64,000 nt of DNA from QAMH01 sp900556425 (GTDB taxonomy: Bacteria > Actinomycetota > Coriobacteriia > Coriobacteriales > QAMH01): NCBI GenBank assembly GCA_902475535.1, contig CABRZR010000011.1:1-64000 (forward strand), read 5' to 3'. Every line of letters starts with the position of its first letter. The stretch's first letter is position 1. The position numbers and the translations under genes are program-made. Below, one piece after another: positions 8,068-16,995 of the stretch. The notes under the pieces are model-generated. The model was not told the origin of the DNA. It saw only the letters and a list, made by a program, of their open reading frames with translations, and searched no databases.

Positions 8068-9555
8068 TGCTTCGTCGCGCATGTGGGGGAACAGCAGCAC
8101 GTCGCGGATGGTGGGCGCATCGGTGAGCAGCATGGTGAGCCTGTCGATACCGATGCCGATGCCACCAGCCGGAGGCATGCCGTACTCAAGCGCGCGAATG
8201 TAATCCGCGTCAAAGCCCATGGCCTCGTCATCGCCCATGTCCTTTGCCTTGACCTGCTCCATGAAGCGCTCGGCCTGGTCGACCGGATCGTTGAGCTCAG
8301 TGAAGGCATTGGCGTACTCATGCCCCAGGATAAACAGCTCGAAGCGCTGGGTGAGCTCCGGATTGTCCGGGTGCTTCTTCGCGAGCGGAGAAATCTCGAG
8401 CGGGTGGTCGATGACGAACGTGGGCTGGATGATCTTCTCCTCGGCGACGGCCTCGAAGATCTCGGCGATGAGCTTGCCCTTGCCCCAAGCGGCTTCGGCA
8501 TGACCGCCGTTCTTCTCCAGGATGGCCACGAGCTCTTCGCGCGTGCGGTCGAAGGAGACATCCTCGCCCGCATGCTCGCTGGCTAGCTCCATCATGGTCG
8601 CGCGGCGCCAATCGCCCGACAAATCGATGGGCGTGCCCTGATACTCGATCTGCAGCGTGCCACAGGCAGCCTCGGCCGCAGCCTTGAAGCAGCCCTCGGC
8701 CAAGTCCATCATGGACTCGAGGTCGCCGAAGGCCTCGTAGGCTTCCATCGTGGTGAACTCGGGATTGTGATAGGGATCCATGCCCTCGTTGCGGAAGATG
8801 CGTCCCAGCTCGAACACCTTGGGAAAACCACCCACCAGCAGACGCTTCAGGGGAAGCTCCGTGGCGATGCGCAGATAGTAATCGCGATCGAGCGCATTGA
8901 AGTGGGTGATGAAGGGCTTTGCGTTCGCGCCGCCGATAATCGGACTCAGGAACGGCGTCTCGACCTCGTAATAGCCCTCATCCTCCATGAAGCGACGAAT
9001 GGCGGAGATGATACGCGAGCGCTTCTTGAACGTCTCGCGGACCTCGGGGTTGACGACCAAGTCGACGTAGCGCTGACGATAGCGCGTCTCCTTGTCCTGC
9101 AGGCCATGGAACTTCTCGGGAAGCGGGCGCAGGCTCTTGGACATGAGCTCGAACGAGGAGACGGCTACGGAGAGCTGGCCGCGACGCGTGCGCATCATGG
9201 TGCCATGCACGGCAACCCAGTCGCCCACGTCCAGGTCCTTTAGCTCCTCGAAGGCATCTTCGCCCAAGGTGTTGATGCGGCAAAAGAGCTGGATGGTGCC
9301 CGTATGGTCCATGAGCTCGAGAAAGGCGACCTTGCCCTGCGCGCGCTTGGCCATGACGCGGCCGGCGATGGCGACTTCGTCTTCGGTGTCTTGACCGTCT
9401 TCGAGACAAGCATACTGCTCGTCAAGCTGCTCGACCGTATGCGAACTTGCAAAGGCGTGGCCATACGGATCGCGGCCCGCATCGATGAGCGCCTGGCGCT
9501 TGTTACGACGAACCTCTACCGGATCGTCGATGATCTCCTCTGATGCGTCGGACAT
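8065..9555 (-). CDS. lysS: Lysyl-tRNA synthetase, class II
   Basis: Charges tRNA-Lys. An N-terminal OB-fold anticodon-binding domain (about residues 50-150, VAIAGRVMAKRAQGK) precedes the class II catalytic core: motif 1 FKKRSRIISAIRRFM, motif 2 FRNEGMDPYHNPEFTTME and motif 3 GIGIGIDRLTMLLT near the C-terminus. 496 residues is normal for the bacterial enzyme. The start ATG 9555 lies 2 bases after the greA stop, so translation is coupled to greA. No T-box leader is present. Confidence 0.97.
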   Translation of the reverse strand: MSDASEEIIDDPVEVRRNKRQALIDAGRDPYGHAFASSHTVEQLDEQYACLEDGQDTEDEVAIAGRVMAKRAQGKVAFLELMDHTGTIQLFCRINTLGEDAFEELKDLDVGDWVAVHGTMMRTRRGQLSVAVSSFELMSKSLRPLPEKFHGLQDKETRYRQRYVDLVVNPEVRETFKKRSRIISAIRRFMEDEGYYEVETPFLSPIIGGANAKPFITHFNALDRDYYLRIATELPLKRLLVGGFPKVFELGRIFRNEGMDPYHNPEFTTMEAYEAFGDLESMMDLAEGCFKAAAEAACGTLQIEYQGTPIDLSGDWRRATMMELASEHAGEDVSFDRTREELVAILEKNGGHAEAAWGKGKLIAEIFEAVAEEKIIQPTFVIDHPLEISPLAKKHPDNPELTQRFELFILGHEYANAFTELNDPVDQAERFMEQVKAKDMGDDEAMGFDADYIRALEYGMPPAGGIGIGIDRLTMLLTDAPTIRDVLLFPHMRDEA

Positions 9556-9557
9556 GA

Positions 9558-10037
9558 CTAGTGGCCGACCTTCGTGAGCGTGAACTTCATCTTGCGGCCG
9601 GTCGGGCCCTCGTACTCGATGACATCGCCCTTCTTGTGGCCGAGCACGGCAGCGCCCACGGGGGACTCGTTCGAGATCTTGCCCTGGGCACTATCGGCTT
9701 CGGCACCACCGACGATGGTGAAGACGCGCTCCTTGCCGTTATCGTCGGTCAGCGTGACCGTCGAGCCGATAACGACGCGGTTGCCCTTCTTGGGCGCATC
9801 CACGACCTGGGCGTTTGCGAGGACGTCGTTAATCTCGGCAATGCGCTGCTCGAGAATGGCCTGCTCGTTCTTGGCATCATCGTACTCGGAGTTCTCGGAG
9901 ATATCGCCGAACTCGCGCGCGATGCGAATGCGCTCGCCGACCTCGTCGCGCTTCTCGGTCTCGAGGTAGTGAAGCTCTTCCTCGAGCTTTGCCTTGCCGT
10001 CCGCAGTCAGGACTACATCGTTTGCGTTGTTCGCCAT
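9558..10037 (-). CDS. greA: Transcription elongation factor GreA
   Basis: Rescues backtracked RNA polymerase by stimulating transcript cleavage. The 159-residue protein has the N-terminal coiled coil (LEEELHYLETEKRDEVGERI, then SENSEYDDAKNEQ with the acidic tip residues that enter the secondary channel) and the C-terminal FKBP-like globular domain (VGSTVTLTDDN-like segment, ESPVGAAVLGHKKGDVIEY). It is separated from lysS by only 2 bases and follows tatA by 68 bases. Confidence 0.97.
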   Translation of the reverse strand: MANNANDVVLTADGKAKLEEELHYLETEKRDEVGERIRIAREFGDISENSEYDDAKNEQAILEQRIAEINDVLANAQVVDAPKKGNRVVIGSTVTLTDDNGKERVFTIVGGAEADSAQGKISNESPVGAAVLGHKKGDVIEYEGPTGRKMKFTLTKVGH

Positions 10038-10105
10038 GGGATGGTATCTCCGTTCGTCTCTATCTCGTACCCACGCATATGCGCGGATTGGTGGTTAGGT
10101 GGGTG

Positions 10106-10411
10106 TTACTCAGCCTTGCTTGCAGGAGCTTTCTCCGGCTCAGTCGCCTCTTCCACGACGGCTTCCTCGACAGCCTCAACCTGAGGCGCATCCTTGGCGG
10201 AAGCGTCATCGACGACCTCGGCCGCATCCTGCGCATCAGCAGCGGCGTCATCCTTCTTCTTGCCGTCCATGCCGTCGCGCAGACTCTTGAACGTCTTGCC
10301 AATGGCATTTCCCAACTTGGGCAGATTCTTGGGACCAAAGATAAGCAGGACCACAATCAGAATGATGATCAGCTCAGGAACGCCAATGCCTCCCAGAAAG
10401 GGAATCCTCAT
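10106..10411 (-). CDS. tatA: Twin-arginine translocase subunit TatA/TatE
   Basis: Pore-forming subunit of the Tat pathway for folded proteins. It has a short periplasm-facing N-terminus, one membrane helix (PELIIILIVVLLIFGP), the hinge FGPKNLPKLG and an amphipathic helix (KTFKSLRDGMDGKKK), followed by an acidic, low-complexity tail rich in Ala/Glu/Asp. 101 residues is usual. GGAGG five bases before ATG 10411 fixes the start over the ATG just upstream. tatC is not in the window. A possible Tat client is the NlpC/P60 protein at 15838-16995. Confidence 0.93.
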   Translation of the reverse strand: MRIPFLGGIGVPELIIILIVVLLIFGPKNLPKLGNAIGKTFKSLRDGMDGKKKDDAAADAQDAAEVVDDASAKDAPQVEAVEEAVVEEATEPEKAPASKAE

Positions 10412-10482
10412 CATATCCTCCAAAGCTTGCGTGTATGCATCGCTCGAATAGCGAGTGCAAGACTATCACGTATCGCACCATA

Positions 10483-10523
10483 ATAAAACAAAGGGGCTTC
10501 TGGCGAATGCAGAAACCCCCTTC
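10483..10523 (-). terminator. Intrinsic terminator after tRNA-Pro
   Basis: On the minus strand, AAGGGGGTTTCTG and CAGAAGCCCCTT form a long stem with one bulge, followed by TGTTTTATTAT. It lies immediately downstream of the tRNA-Pro 3' end. Confidence 0.8.
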
Positions 10524-10531
10524 TGGCAATC

Positions 10532-10608
10532 TGGTCGGGATGACTGGATTTGAACCAGCGACCTCTCACTCCCGAAGCGAGCGCTCTACCAAGCTGAGCC
10601 ACATCCCG
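10532..10608 (-). tRNA. tRNA-Pro (anticodon CGG)
   Basis: A 77-base cloverleaf with encoded CCA. The acceptor stem CGGGATG pairs with CATCCCG, the anticodon stem CTCGC/GTGAG encloses the loop TTCGGGA with anticodon CGG, and the T arm contains GGTTCAAATCC. It is followed by a clear terminator hairpin. Confidence 0.95.
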
Positions 10609-10693
10609 AATGCGCGGTGATTGATTCTAGCAGATTATGAGGAACGTGCGGTGGTTTTTTGCGAGGGAGCAAAACTGGTCGCAGACCGGACAC

Positions 10694-13600
10694 TTAACCG
10701 GCACTCACGCCGTGCCAGCCAACGCCCTCGTCCTGCCATCCGAGGCCCAGCAACGTGACGAACTCGCCCCAGTCGGTCGTGTAGTGGTGGTTGTTGGCGT
10801 AAGCGTTGGGGTTGTAGGCGCGATAGAGCGGCACGGACTTATCGGGATCGGAGAACCAGCCGCCCTCCTCGAGCGTCCATCCGGCGGCCACAAGTGCATC
10901 GCGCTCGACTTCGGAAGACGTGTAATGATGCTCGCCGGCGAAGGAGTTGTAGAGACGGTAGACCTGGATTCCTTCCGTCGGGGCCGTCCAGCCGATGCCC
11001 TCGTCGTTCCAGCCGGCCGCTATGACCGCGTCGCGCTCGACCGTGCTTGCCGTGTAGAAGTGCTCGCCGGAGTTCGGGTTGTAGAGACGGTACATGGCCT
11101 GGGTGCCGACGGGCTCGGGATCGGTCGCGCCGGGATCATCCGGCTTGGGGTCAGTGCCGGGATCGTCGGGCTTGGGGTCATCCGGCGTAGGGTCAACCGG
11201 CTCGGCAGGCGTGCTCTGGTACGTGACGGTCTTGGTGCCCGAATACACATCCAGACCCGTCACGTCTATCGTGATGAGACCGCTTTTCGAATCGTATCGG
11301 GAAGCCATCGAATAATGCCTTCCCTCGGACAAGGTGACTCCACCGTAGGAAACCGAAACGACCGGCTTCTGCGACTCGCTTATCCCCGTCACCTGGATAT
11401 CGGCGCTCGAAATGGGAATGCTGAGCGTTTGGGGCTTATCCGTATTATCCGTAAACGCCTTGATGCGCGCGGTCCTACCAGACGTCTCTCCCTCACCCTG
11501 AATGGCCTGTGATAGGTCATGCCATGCCGCAGCTTGCGGGTCAAGCGAAAAGCTCTGCCCTTCCAGGCACTCGCTCGTGAAGCTCGCGAACCCGATGCCA
11601 CCACTTGTGTCGACCGCATAGTTTATGGCCGAGCCATCCGCATGAGAGAGGGTTGCGACCACCGAATACCTCGTTCCCTGGGATAGCGGGACGCTGGTCG
11701 GCAACTCGATGGTATGAAATCCTCCGTAAGTGAGCCGCCCTTGCGCTGGCGTCGCAAGAACCGGCGAGCCGCTTGTAGGGTCGTCCGAGTCGCCTGGATT
11801 CACGTATATCTGGATAGAGTACTCAACGTTGACGTCATAGATGGCAAGCGAGACCGCCTTCAGCTTTTCGCCGCCCTGCGCGCTGGCCTTTGCCGTAAAC
11901 ACGTTGGCGATACTGCCGCCGGAAGGCAGAGTGTTGTAGAACGGCGCCGGCGAACCATCGTACTGGTAGTTGTTGTCGTAGTTGTCGGCCTTCGCCATGT
12001 CATAGGCATACACCCTCGAGTCGGGCCTGTTGAGACAGACGTCCTCGTAGGAAATCCAGAAATAACCGTCTTCGCCAAAGCTCGTCCCCCAGCTGTTCTT
12101 GCACAGCCAGGCGCCATTCGATGATGGTCTTGTCGTAGCGCAGTCAAACCCAGGAAAGCGGGGGTCTGCACTTACGGCGTCGTCGGCCTTGAAAAGATCC
12201 ACGGATAGAGAGGTCACCGTATCCGCGTCTCTATCGCAGCGTAGGTAATACGTCTGCCCGGCCTTGAGGGACACGGTGTTGCCCGCGGCAACCCACGTCC
12301 GCTGCAGCAGCCCGCCATCGATTGTCGCGCAATACAGCGTCATCTCGAAAGACTCATCCCACGGATCGGGACCTAGCGTGTAGGAGCCGCTCTCTGTCGG
12401 CGTGAACGAAAGCCACCTGTGGCCGCTCGCATCGGGAGCGGGCACGGCAACCTTCTGGCCGTTTGGAATTTGCGTCACGGAATCGGGCATGGAGGCATCA
12501 GCAGGCGTGGGAGAGATGCGCGCCGCACAGTCCGTCGCGTTACCGTATTCTCTCGCAAGCCTGACGTAGTATGTCGTGCCCTCTTCAAGAAAACAAGTCG
12601 AGTCGCTCATCCCGTTGACCGCCTTGTTTACCCAAAACGGATTTCCTCCTTGGTCATCCAGCTTGTACACGGTTTCGGTGATGTAACTCTGCGGGCTTCC
12701 CTGCGACGCCGTGCAGGAGACGTCGTAAAACCCGGAGGTAGTGGGCTCAAACCTCACCCACGCGACACCCTGGGAATCGAGTGTCACGTCCCTGGACTCA
12801 TCGTCTGCAATCAAAGGCGCCGAGGTAGCTGCCGCGCCATCCCATCCATCGTCAAGTCCGAAGTTGTTGACACTGAAGTCATCATCCCAACCGACAATGG
12901 CAATATCATGGTCGGTATCCTGAGATTCGTAATTGTAGTAAGCGCTGTGCGCGGAATTGAAGTACTGCGGGGATTGATTCGAGTTGATCAGCGTAGCAGC
13001 GGCGCCGTACTTCATGATCGCCTGCTTGACATCGTTCCTGTCCTCCATGGCAATCATGTAGCCGTTTTCCAGATGGTAGGAGTCATCGTAGGCAAGGGAG
13101 CTGTCGAGCGCCGTATCGGTAAGGAACTTCTCCACGGCAGCCTTTCGCTGCTCTTCGGGCAATGTCCAGCCAATCGATTCATAGCGATTAAGGAGTTCGC
13201 TGAAGGAAGCGCTATCCTCGTTGGCAGCTCCGGTCCACGAGGCGAGCGCGTGAAGGGTGATCTCGTTGTTTCCGCCCGAGGCAAGATACAGGTCGCTCGC
13301 ACCCGCAAACGCCTGCGAATATCCAGCATACGTAGCCTTGGCCGAATCCCCCTTTGTCCCGCCAAGGGGGTCGGTTTGCCGATGGTAGGTGAAATACGCG
13401 AGGTGACGCTCCGAGAGATCGACCGAGCTTGCGAGCCCCTCGCTTAGAATCGAGGACTCGGCAGCAGCGATTGTCGAAAACGCCCAGCAAATGCCAAGAT
13501 CACCCTGATTGCCAACGGGTGTGACCCTTCCCTTTTCGACGGAGCTATAGTTGCGCGGAATGCTTTCTTGAGCGGTGAGGCCGTCGTAGTTCGCGTCGTA

Positions 13601-13813
13601 GATGCTGTAAACGGGGGTTTGCTCGGGAATCGCGCCCGTGCCAGCGGAGTTGCCGCTTGCGCTGATGGTCTCCGGCGCCTTGAACAGCCGCATGATTGGG
13701 TTTACGCCCTGGGCAGTGGGGCTATCCTGGGCAAACGCCATTGCAGGGCATAAGGCCATGACCAGTGCAGCGCAAAGCAGGCATTGGGCCGATTTCTTCA
13801 GAAGCGCACGCAT
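10694..13813 (-). CDS. Large secreted papain-family (C1) cysteine protease with repeat-carrying C-terminus
   Basis: A 1039-residue exported protease. Residues 1-28 are a Sec signal peptide ending AMAFA. The C1 catalytic core has GNQGDLGICWAFS (oxyanion Gln and catalytic Cys109), DHDIAIVGWDDDF (catalytic His302) and CKNSWGTSFGEDGYFW (catalytic Asn573). Between His and Asn lies an insertion of about 250 residues that looks like two PPC-type beta-sandwich domains. A lectin-like beta domain (about 620-780) follows, then a Pro/Asp-rich linker (DPTPDDPKPDDPG) and three C-terminal repeats of the YRLYNPNSGEHFYT type (DUF5648-like, likely glycan or wall binding). GGAGGA precedes ATG 13813. No LPXTG motif. 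It lies downstream of a LytTR gene on the same strand, which may control it. Confidence 0.9.
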   Translation of the reverse strand: MRALLKKSAQCLLCAALVMALCPAMAFAQDSPTAQGVNPIMRLFKAPETISASGNSAGTGAIPEQTPVYSIYDANYDGLTAQESIPRNYSSVEKGRVTPVGNQGDLGICWAFSTIAAAESSILSEGLASSVDLSERHLAYFTYHRQTDPLGGTKGDSAKATYAGYSQAFAGASDLYLASGGNNEITLHALASWTGAANEDSASFSELLNRYESIGWTLPEEQRKAAVEKFLTDTALDSSLAYDDSYHLENGYMIAMEDRNDVKQAIMKYGAAATLINSNQSPQYFNSAHSAYYNYESQDTDHDIAIVGWDDDFSVNNFGLDDGWDGAAATSAPLIADDESRDVTLDSQGVAWVRFEPTTSGFYDVSCTASQGSPQSYITETVYKLDDQGGNPFWVNKAVNGMSDSTCFLEEGTTYYVRLAREYGNATDCAARISPTPADASMPDSVTQIPNGQKVAVPAPDASGHRWLSFTPTESGSYTLGPDPWDESFEMTLYCATIDGGLLQRTWVAAGNTVSLKAGQTYYLRCDRDADTVTSLSVDLFKADDAVSADPRFPGFDCATTRPSSNGAWLCKNSWGTSFGEDGYFWISYEDVCLNRPDSRVYAYDMAKADNYDNNYQYDGSPAPFYNTLPSGGSIANVFTAKASAQGGEKLKAVSLAIYDVNVEYSIQIYVNPGDSDDPTSGSPVLATPAQGRLTYGGFHTIELPTSVPLSQGTRYSVVATLSHADGSAINYAVDTSGGIGFASFTSECLEGQSFSLDPQAAAWHDLSQAIQGEGETSGRTARIKAFTDNTDKPQTLSIPISSADIQVTGISESQKPVVSVSYGGVTLSEGRHYSMASRYDSKSGLITIDVTGLDVYSGTKTVTYQSTPAEPVDPTPDDPKPDDPGTDPKPDDPGATDPEPVGTQAMYRLYNPNSGEHFYTASTVERDAVIAAGWNDEGIGWTAPTEGIQVYRLYNSFAGEHHYTSSEVERDALVAAGWTLEEGGWFSDPDKSVPLYRAYNPNAYANNHHYTTDWGEFVTLLGLGWQDEGVGWHGVSAG

Positions 13814-13911
13814 TGTTCCTCCTGGCTCTTGCGCGGTGGCATGACTCCACATAACGGGAGAGCGAGCCATCTGTCAAGAAACAGACCGCGAAGTATGTCG
13901 ATTTGAGGCTG

Positions 13912-13979
13912 CACAGACCCATTTGGCCTGTGTCGTTACCGAACTGATGCTGCGTAGACCCGTGCAATGGGCCTACGCA
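13912..13979. other. Two adjacent hairpins upstream of the protease gene
   Basis: A first palindrome (CACAGACC ... GGCCTGTG, 13912-13932) and a second, longer one (TGCGTAGACCC ... GGGCCTACGCA, 13951-13979) lie in the 250-base gap between the LytTR gene and the protease gene. They share an AGACCC/GGGCCT-like core. They could end the LytTR transcript or be regulator sites for the protease; sequence alone does not decide. Confidence 0.4.
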
Positions 13980-14064
13980 GGAGGGTTTCGACGGAGTGTG
14001 TCGAAGAGAACGGTGCAGGAAATGACAATGAGAGGGGCTGCTTCTGCCCGGAGCGGCAGGGAGG

Positions 14065-14496
14065 CTACTCTCCCGAAGCTCGCAGCCTCTTGCGCACTTC
14101 CTTCGCATAGCGCTTGCTCATCGGCACCTTCGTGCCTGAGGCCAGCACGACATCCGTCGGAGTGATACTCGCCACGCGCTCCGCGTTCACTAGATAACTG
14201 TTGTGACAGCGCAGAAAACTCTCGGGAAGTCTCGCAATCACGTCGCGCATCGTCGAGTACATCTGGTGTACGCCACTATCTGCATGTATGAAGACCTTGC
14301 GTTTGATGCTCTCGACGTAGTCAATGGTGTCGACGGGCACGATATGCACCTCATGCGCGAACTTGACTATGAGTTTGGTGGGTATAGGCACTTCATCGGG
14401 ATTACCCGCATGTTGAACGTGCTGCGCGGCGCTTGCATCGAGTGCTGACCTCTTTCGCGACATTGTTGATTTGTCGCGAATTGTTTCTGATTTCAT
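14065..14496 (-). CDS. LytTR-domain DNA-binding regulator without receiver domain
   Basis: About 143 residues. The C-terminal 95 form a LytTR DNA-binding domain: IPTKLIVKFAHEVHIVPVDTIDYVES, HADSGVHQMYSTMRDVIARLPESFLRCHNSYLVN and the closing VPMSKRYAKEVRKRL, matching the strand-rich family pattern. The first 45 residues are charged and show no receiver or membrane segment, so control may be by level or by a partner. The start is uncertain: ATG 14496 is chosen, but no ribosome site is clear and a TTG at 14514 or ATG at 14463 is possible. It is divergent from a small XRE gene and upstream of the big protease gene, its likely target. Confidence 0.8.
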   Translation of the reverse strand: MKSETIRDKSTMSRKRSALDASAAQHVQHAGNPDEVPIPTKLIVKFAHEVHIVPVDTIDYVESIKRKVFIHADSGVHQMYSTMRDVIARLPESFLRCHNSYLVNAERVASITPTDVVLASGTKVPMSKRYAKEVRKRLRASGE

Positions 14497-14530
14497 ACAT
14501 TCAAAATAGCACAATCAATAGCATGCGCTT

Positions 14531-14749
14531 ATGCAGAAGTCTGATATAAGAAACAAAATCGGTTTCCGAATCAAAGAACTTCGTAAGCAGCATGGACTTA
14601 CGCAAGATAAGTTCGCCCTCATGACCGGAATCAACCGTAGCTATCTTGCAGATATCGAAAAAGGAAACAGGAATTTCGGTTTTGACACGCTCGTGAAGAT
14701 CGTGCGTGGCTTCGGCATCACGTTCTCGGAATTCTTCAAGGGAATATAG
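14531..14749 (+). CDS. Small XRE-family helix-turn-helix regulator
   Basis: A 72-residue Cro/C1-type protein. The helix-turn-helix runs through LRKQHGLTQDKFALMTGINRSYLADIEKG, followed by a short fourth/fifth helix (FDTLVKIVRGFGITFSEFF). The gene is visibly AT-richer than its neighbours and has no evident ribosome site, suggesting transfer from elsewhere or leaderless expression. Its 5' end faces the LytTR gene across a 34-base gap, so each could act on the other's promoter. Similar small HTH proteins regulate restriction-modification or mobile functions, but no such genes are adjacent. Confidence 0.8.
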   Translation: MQKSDIRNKIGFRIKELRKQHGLTQDKFALMTGINRSYLADIEKGNRNFGFDTLVKIVRGFGITFSEFFKGI

Positions 14750-14825
14750 AGCATCTGCAGGCGCTCTCTATTCGTTGCCCTGACGATGGTTTGCGTTTGG
14801 GGCACATTTCGTACGCGCGCCTGAC

Positions 14826-14874
14826 GAAGATATTCGTTTGGGGCGCTTTCCATGTGCCACAAACGAATATCTTC
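14826..14874. terminator. Long hairpin downstream of the XRE gene
   Basis: Arms of 19 bases (GAAGATATTCGTTTGGGGC at 14826-14844 and its near-exact complement at 14856-14874, one mismatch) surround an 11-base loop. No clear T-run follows, so it may be a terminator or a repeat element. It lies about 80 bases after the XRE stop codon. Confidence 0.5.
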
Positions 14875-14922
14875 GACATAACGAGCTTGCTCGTTGGCAT
14901 AAGGGGCCTCATGGACAGAGGA

Positions 14923-15115
14923 GAGATTTCTCGACTTCGCGGCCTAGCGGCCGCTTCGCTCGAAATGACAGAAGAGAGGCTGCTCCTTCAATCGAGGCGT
15001 CAATGGGAGAGCAACCGCTTCGCTCGGTATGGCAATGGGAAGGCGCCTTCAGTCAAGGCAACAGCAGGGAAAACTTCGCTTGCTTGAGGCGTCAATGGGA
15101 AAGTGGCCGCTTCGC
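14923..15115. repeat. Dispersed repeat copy plus degenerate tandem units
   Basis: A full copy of the GAGATTTCTCGACT ... CGCTCGAAATGACA family (14923-14971, GGCCTAGCGGCC centre) is followed by two degenerate units that begin GAGGCGTCAATGGGA and contain CCGCTTCGCTCGG (about 14994 and 15079). No gene is seen in 14750-15127. Confidence 0.65.
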
Positions 15116-15127
15116 TCGGGCCGCAAG

Positions 15128-15673
15128 TTACGGGCGGACGATCTTGCCGCGCACCGCTTCGACGCGAACGCGCTCGCCAGACTGCGGCGCATGAATCATT
15201 TGGCCATCGCCAATGTAGAGACCGCAGTGACCAGGGCTGCACGCCACGACATCACCAGGGCGCGGATCGCTTACCGCAGACATGCCCCAGAAGGAATACG
15301 ACGTGTAGGCGTGACCATACCTGCCGGTAAGCGCATAGCTCACCAGACCCGAGCAATCGAAACCGCTGGGACTTGAGCTGCCGGACCTATACGGAACGCC
15401 CAGGCAAGCCTCGGCGCGACGAACGGATTCGGGCTTCGCGGCCTCGATAGCCGCTGCCTCGGCGGCGGCGATTTCGGCGGCGGTCTCGTCGATCTGCTCG
15501 CGGCAGGTCGTGATCAGCTCGAGCTGAGCAGGCTCATCGGCATAGGCTTGCTCGGGACCATCAGAGAAAGACGGCTGTTGCAGAGGGAGGGCAAACGCTG
15601 CGGGACAGATAGCGAGTACGAGTAGAGAAGACAGCGCAATGCCAAGGACCGACTTACGGTTATGTAAATGCAT
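15128..15673 (-). CDS. Secreted NlpC/P60 peptidoglycan endopeptidase, short form
   Basis: A 181-residue predicted cell-wall hydrolase cutting stem peptides. It has a Sec signal peptide (SVLGIALSSLLVLAICPAAFA), a short Glu/Ala-rich helical spacer and a C-terminal NlpC/P60 domain with catalytic Cys in GFDCSGLVSYALTG, catalytic His in SPGHCGLYIGDGQMIHAP and the closing VRGKIVRP. The domain nearly duplicates that of the protein at 17150-18205, down to the same last residues, so one derives from the other; here the long coiled coil is missing. ATG 15673 is chosen; an upstream TTG at 15700 is possible. Confidence 0.88.
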   Translation of the reverse strand: MHLHNRKSVLGIALSSLLVLAICPAAFALPLQQPSFSDGPEQAYADEPAQLELITTCREQIDETAAEIAAAEAAAIEAAKPESVRRAEACLGVPYRSGSSSPSGFDCSGLVSYALTGRYGHAYTSYSFWGMSAVSDPRPGDVVACSPGHCGLYIGDGQMIHAPQSGERVRVEAVRGKIVRP

Positions 15674-15837
15674 GAGAAAAAAGATTCCTAGCGCCCGCAA
15701 TACATATGGTGCTCAATTTGTAGACAGTAATTGCAGCAGGCAAGGAGGCATACTACCCCAAAATTCGGAGCCTCCATAAACTGCGCACATTTCGCGCATA
15801 TAGACCCATGTGAGCGGCATCGTCCCCGCTAGAGAGG

Positions 15838-16995
15838 TTAGAATCGCAGTGCTGCGGTCCATCCTCCTCGGCAGCTCTCGACAACGCCCCATCGCGTGCC
15901 CATGGCTTCGATGCAGCTGATGCCACCCGTGGAAATCCCCACGTGACCGGGCTTGTAGAGCACGTCGCCGGGCCGCGCCTCACTTGGGCTGAAGCGTGCC
16001 GAGGCAACCGCATAGAGCGATTCGGTGTAGGACGGAAGCGACATGCCGATTTGGCGATAGCACCACGCGACAAAGCCCGAACAATCGAAGGCGTCGGGGC
16101 CTTTCGCGCCCCATACGTACGGATGTCCCAGCTTCGAGTACGCGTAATCGAGCACACTGCCGTTCGTGGGCAAGTCTGGTGCAGACCCCGAGCCGGAGGA
16201 CACCTCCGTGATGGAGCTGGATGCGCCCGGATTGCTCGAGGAGCCTCCTCCCCCACCACCGCCTGAGTCATCTGAACCGCTCGGCTCAGAAGGTGAGGCA
16301 GGCGTCGCGGGAACCACCTGCACCGCGCTCGGTACGAACTCCTGCGGCGCACGGGCACTCGCCTGCGCTTCGGCCGCCTCTTGCTCGGCGAGAATCTGAC
16401 GATATTCCGCGCTCAGGTTGTTGTAGATCCTGTCGTATTCATTCTGCTTGGCAAGCACCTGGCTCATGTACGCCTCGGCAGAGGAAAGCTGTTCGGCAGC
16501 ACGTTGCTGCTGTGCGACAAGCTCGCCCTGCGCAGACTCGAGCGTCGCCTTCGTGACCTTGGTGCTAGCCACGAGATCCGCATCCTCGGCATTGAGGGCG
16601 TTGAGAGTGTCCCACACGGTCGCGAAATCCTCGAAGGTGGTCACGCCCAAGAGCACGTCGAGATACGAGGTCGAACCCGAGCGATACATGGCCGTGGCGC
16701 GTACGTCGAGCCGATTCTGTAGCGAGCCGATACGCTCCGACATCTCGGTGATGGTGGCCTGAGCTTCCTCGACCCGTGCCGTCGCGTCGTCATAGGCATC
16801 CATGGCCTGATGGTAACGGTCGCCAGCGGCGGAGACGTCCTCTGCCATGGCCTCGAGCTGAGCCTTGACGGTATGGACCTCCGCTTGCTTCTGCGCAGCG
16901 GACGTGCCGAGTGCTTGCGTGGGATTAACGGTGCATAACGCGCCCAGAGCGATGAACGAGCCGATGAATGCCCTGCGATTGAGAATAGTAGACAT
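15838..16995 (-). CDS. NlpC/P60 endopeptidase with coiled coil and Tat-like signal
   Basis: A 385-residue predicted wall hydrolase. The N-terminus is NRRAFIGSFIALGALC, a twin-arginine motif with a moderately hydrophobic stretch, unlike the Sec signals of its two paralogues. Residues about 35-210 form a PcsB-like coiled coil (AAQKQAEVHTVKAQLEAM onwards, with MYRSGSTSYLDVLLG in the middle). A Ser/Gly/Pro linker with a run of seven glycines leads to the NlpC/P60 domain (DAFDCSGFVAWCYRQIG, catalytic Cys; PGHVGIST, catalytic His). Similar proteins act with the FtsEX division ABC complex, genes for which lie at 21-23 kb; any link is inference. Confidence 0.88.
   Translation of the reverse strand: MSTILNRRAFIGSFIALGALCTVNPTQALGTSAAQKQAEVHTVKAQLEAMAEDVSAAGDRYHQAMDAYDDATARVEEAQATITEMSERIGSLQNRLDVRATAMYRSGSTSYLDVLLGVTTFEDFATVWDTLNALNAEDADLVASTKVTKATLESAQGELVAQQQRAAEQLSSAEAYMSQVLAKQNEYDRIYNNLSAEYRQILAEQEAAEAQASARAPQEFVPSAVQVVPATPASPSEPSGSDDSGGGGGGGSSSNPGASSSITEVSSGSGSAPDLPTNGSVLDYAYSKLGHPYVWGAKGPDAFDCSGFVAWCYRQIGMSLPSYTESLYAVASARFSPSEARPGDVLYKPGHVGISTGGISCIEAMGTRWGVVESCRGGWTAALRF

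Noticed and set aside
14065..14749. Prophage or integrated element around the XRE gene
   Set aside because: No integrase, attachment repeats or phage genes are present nearby; only one small repressor-like gene.
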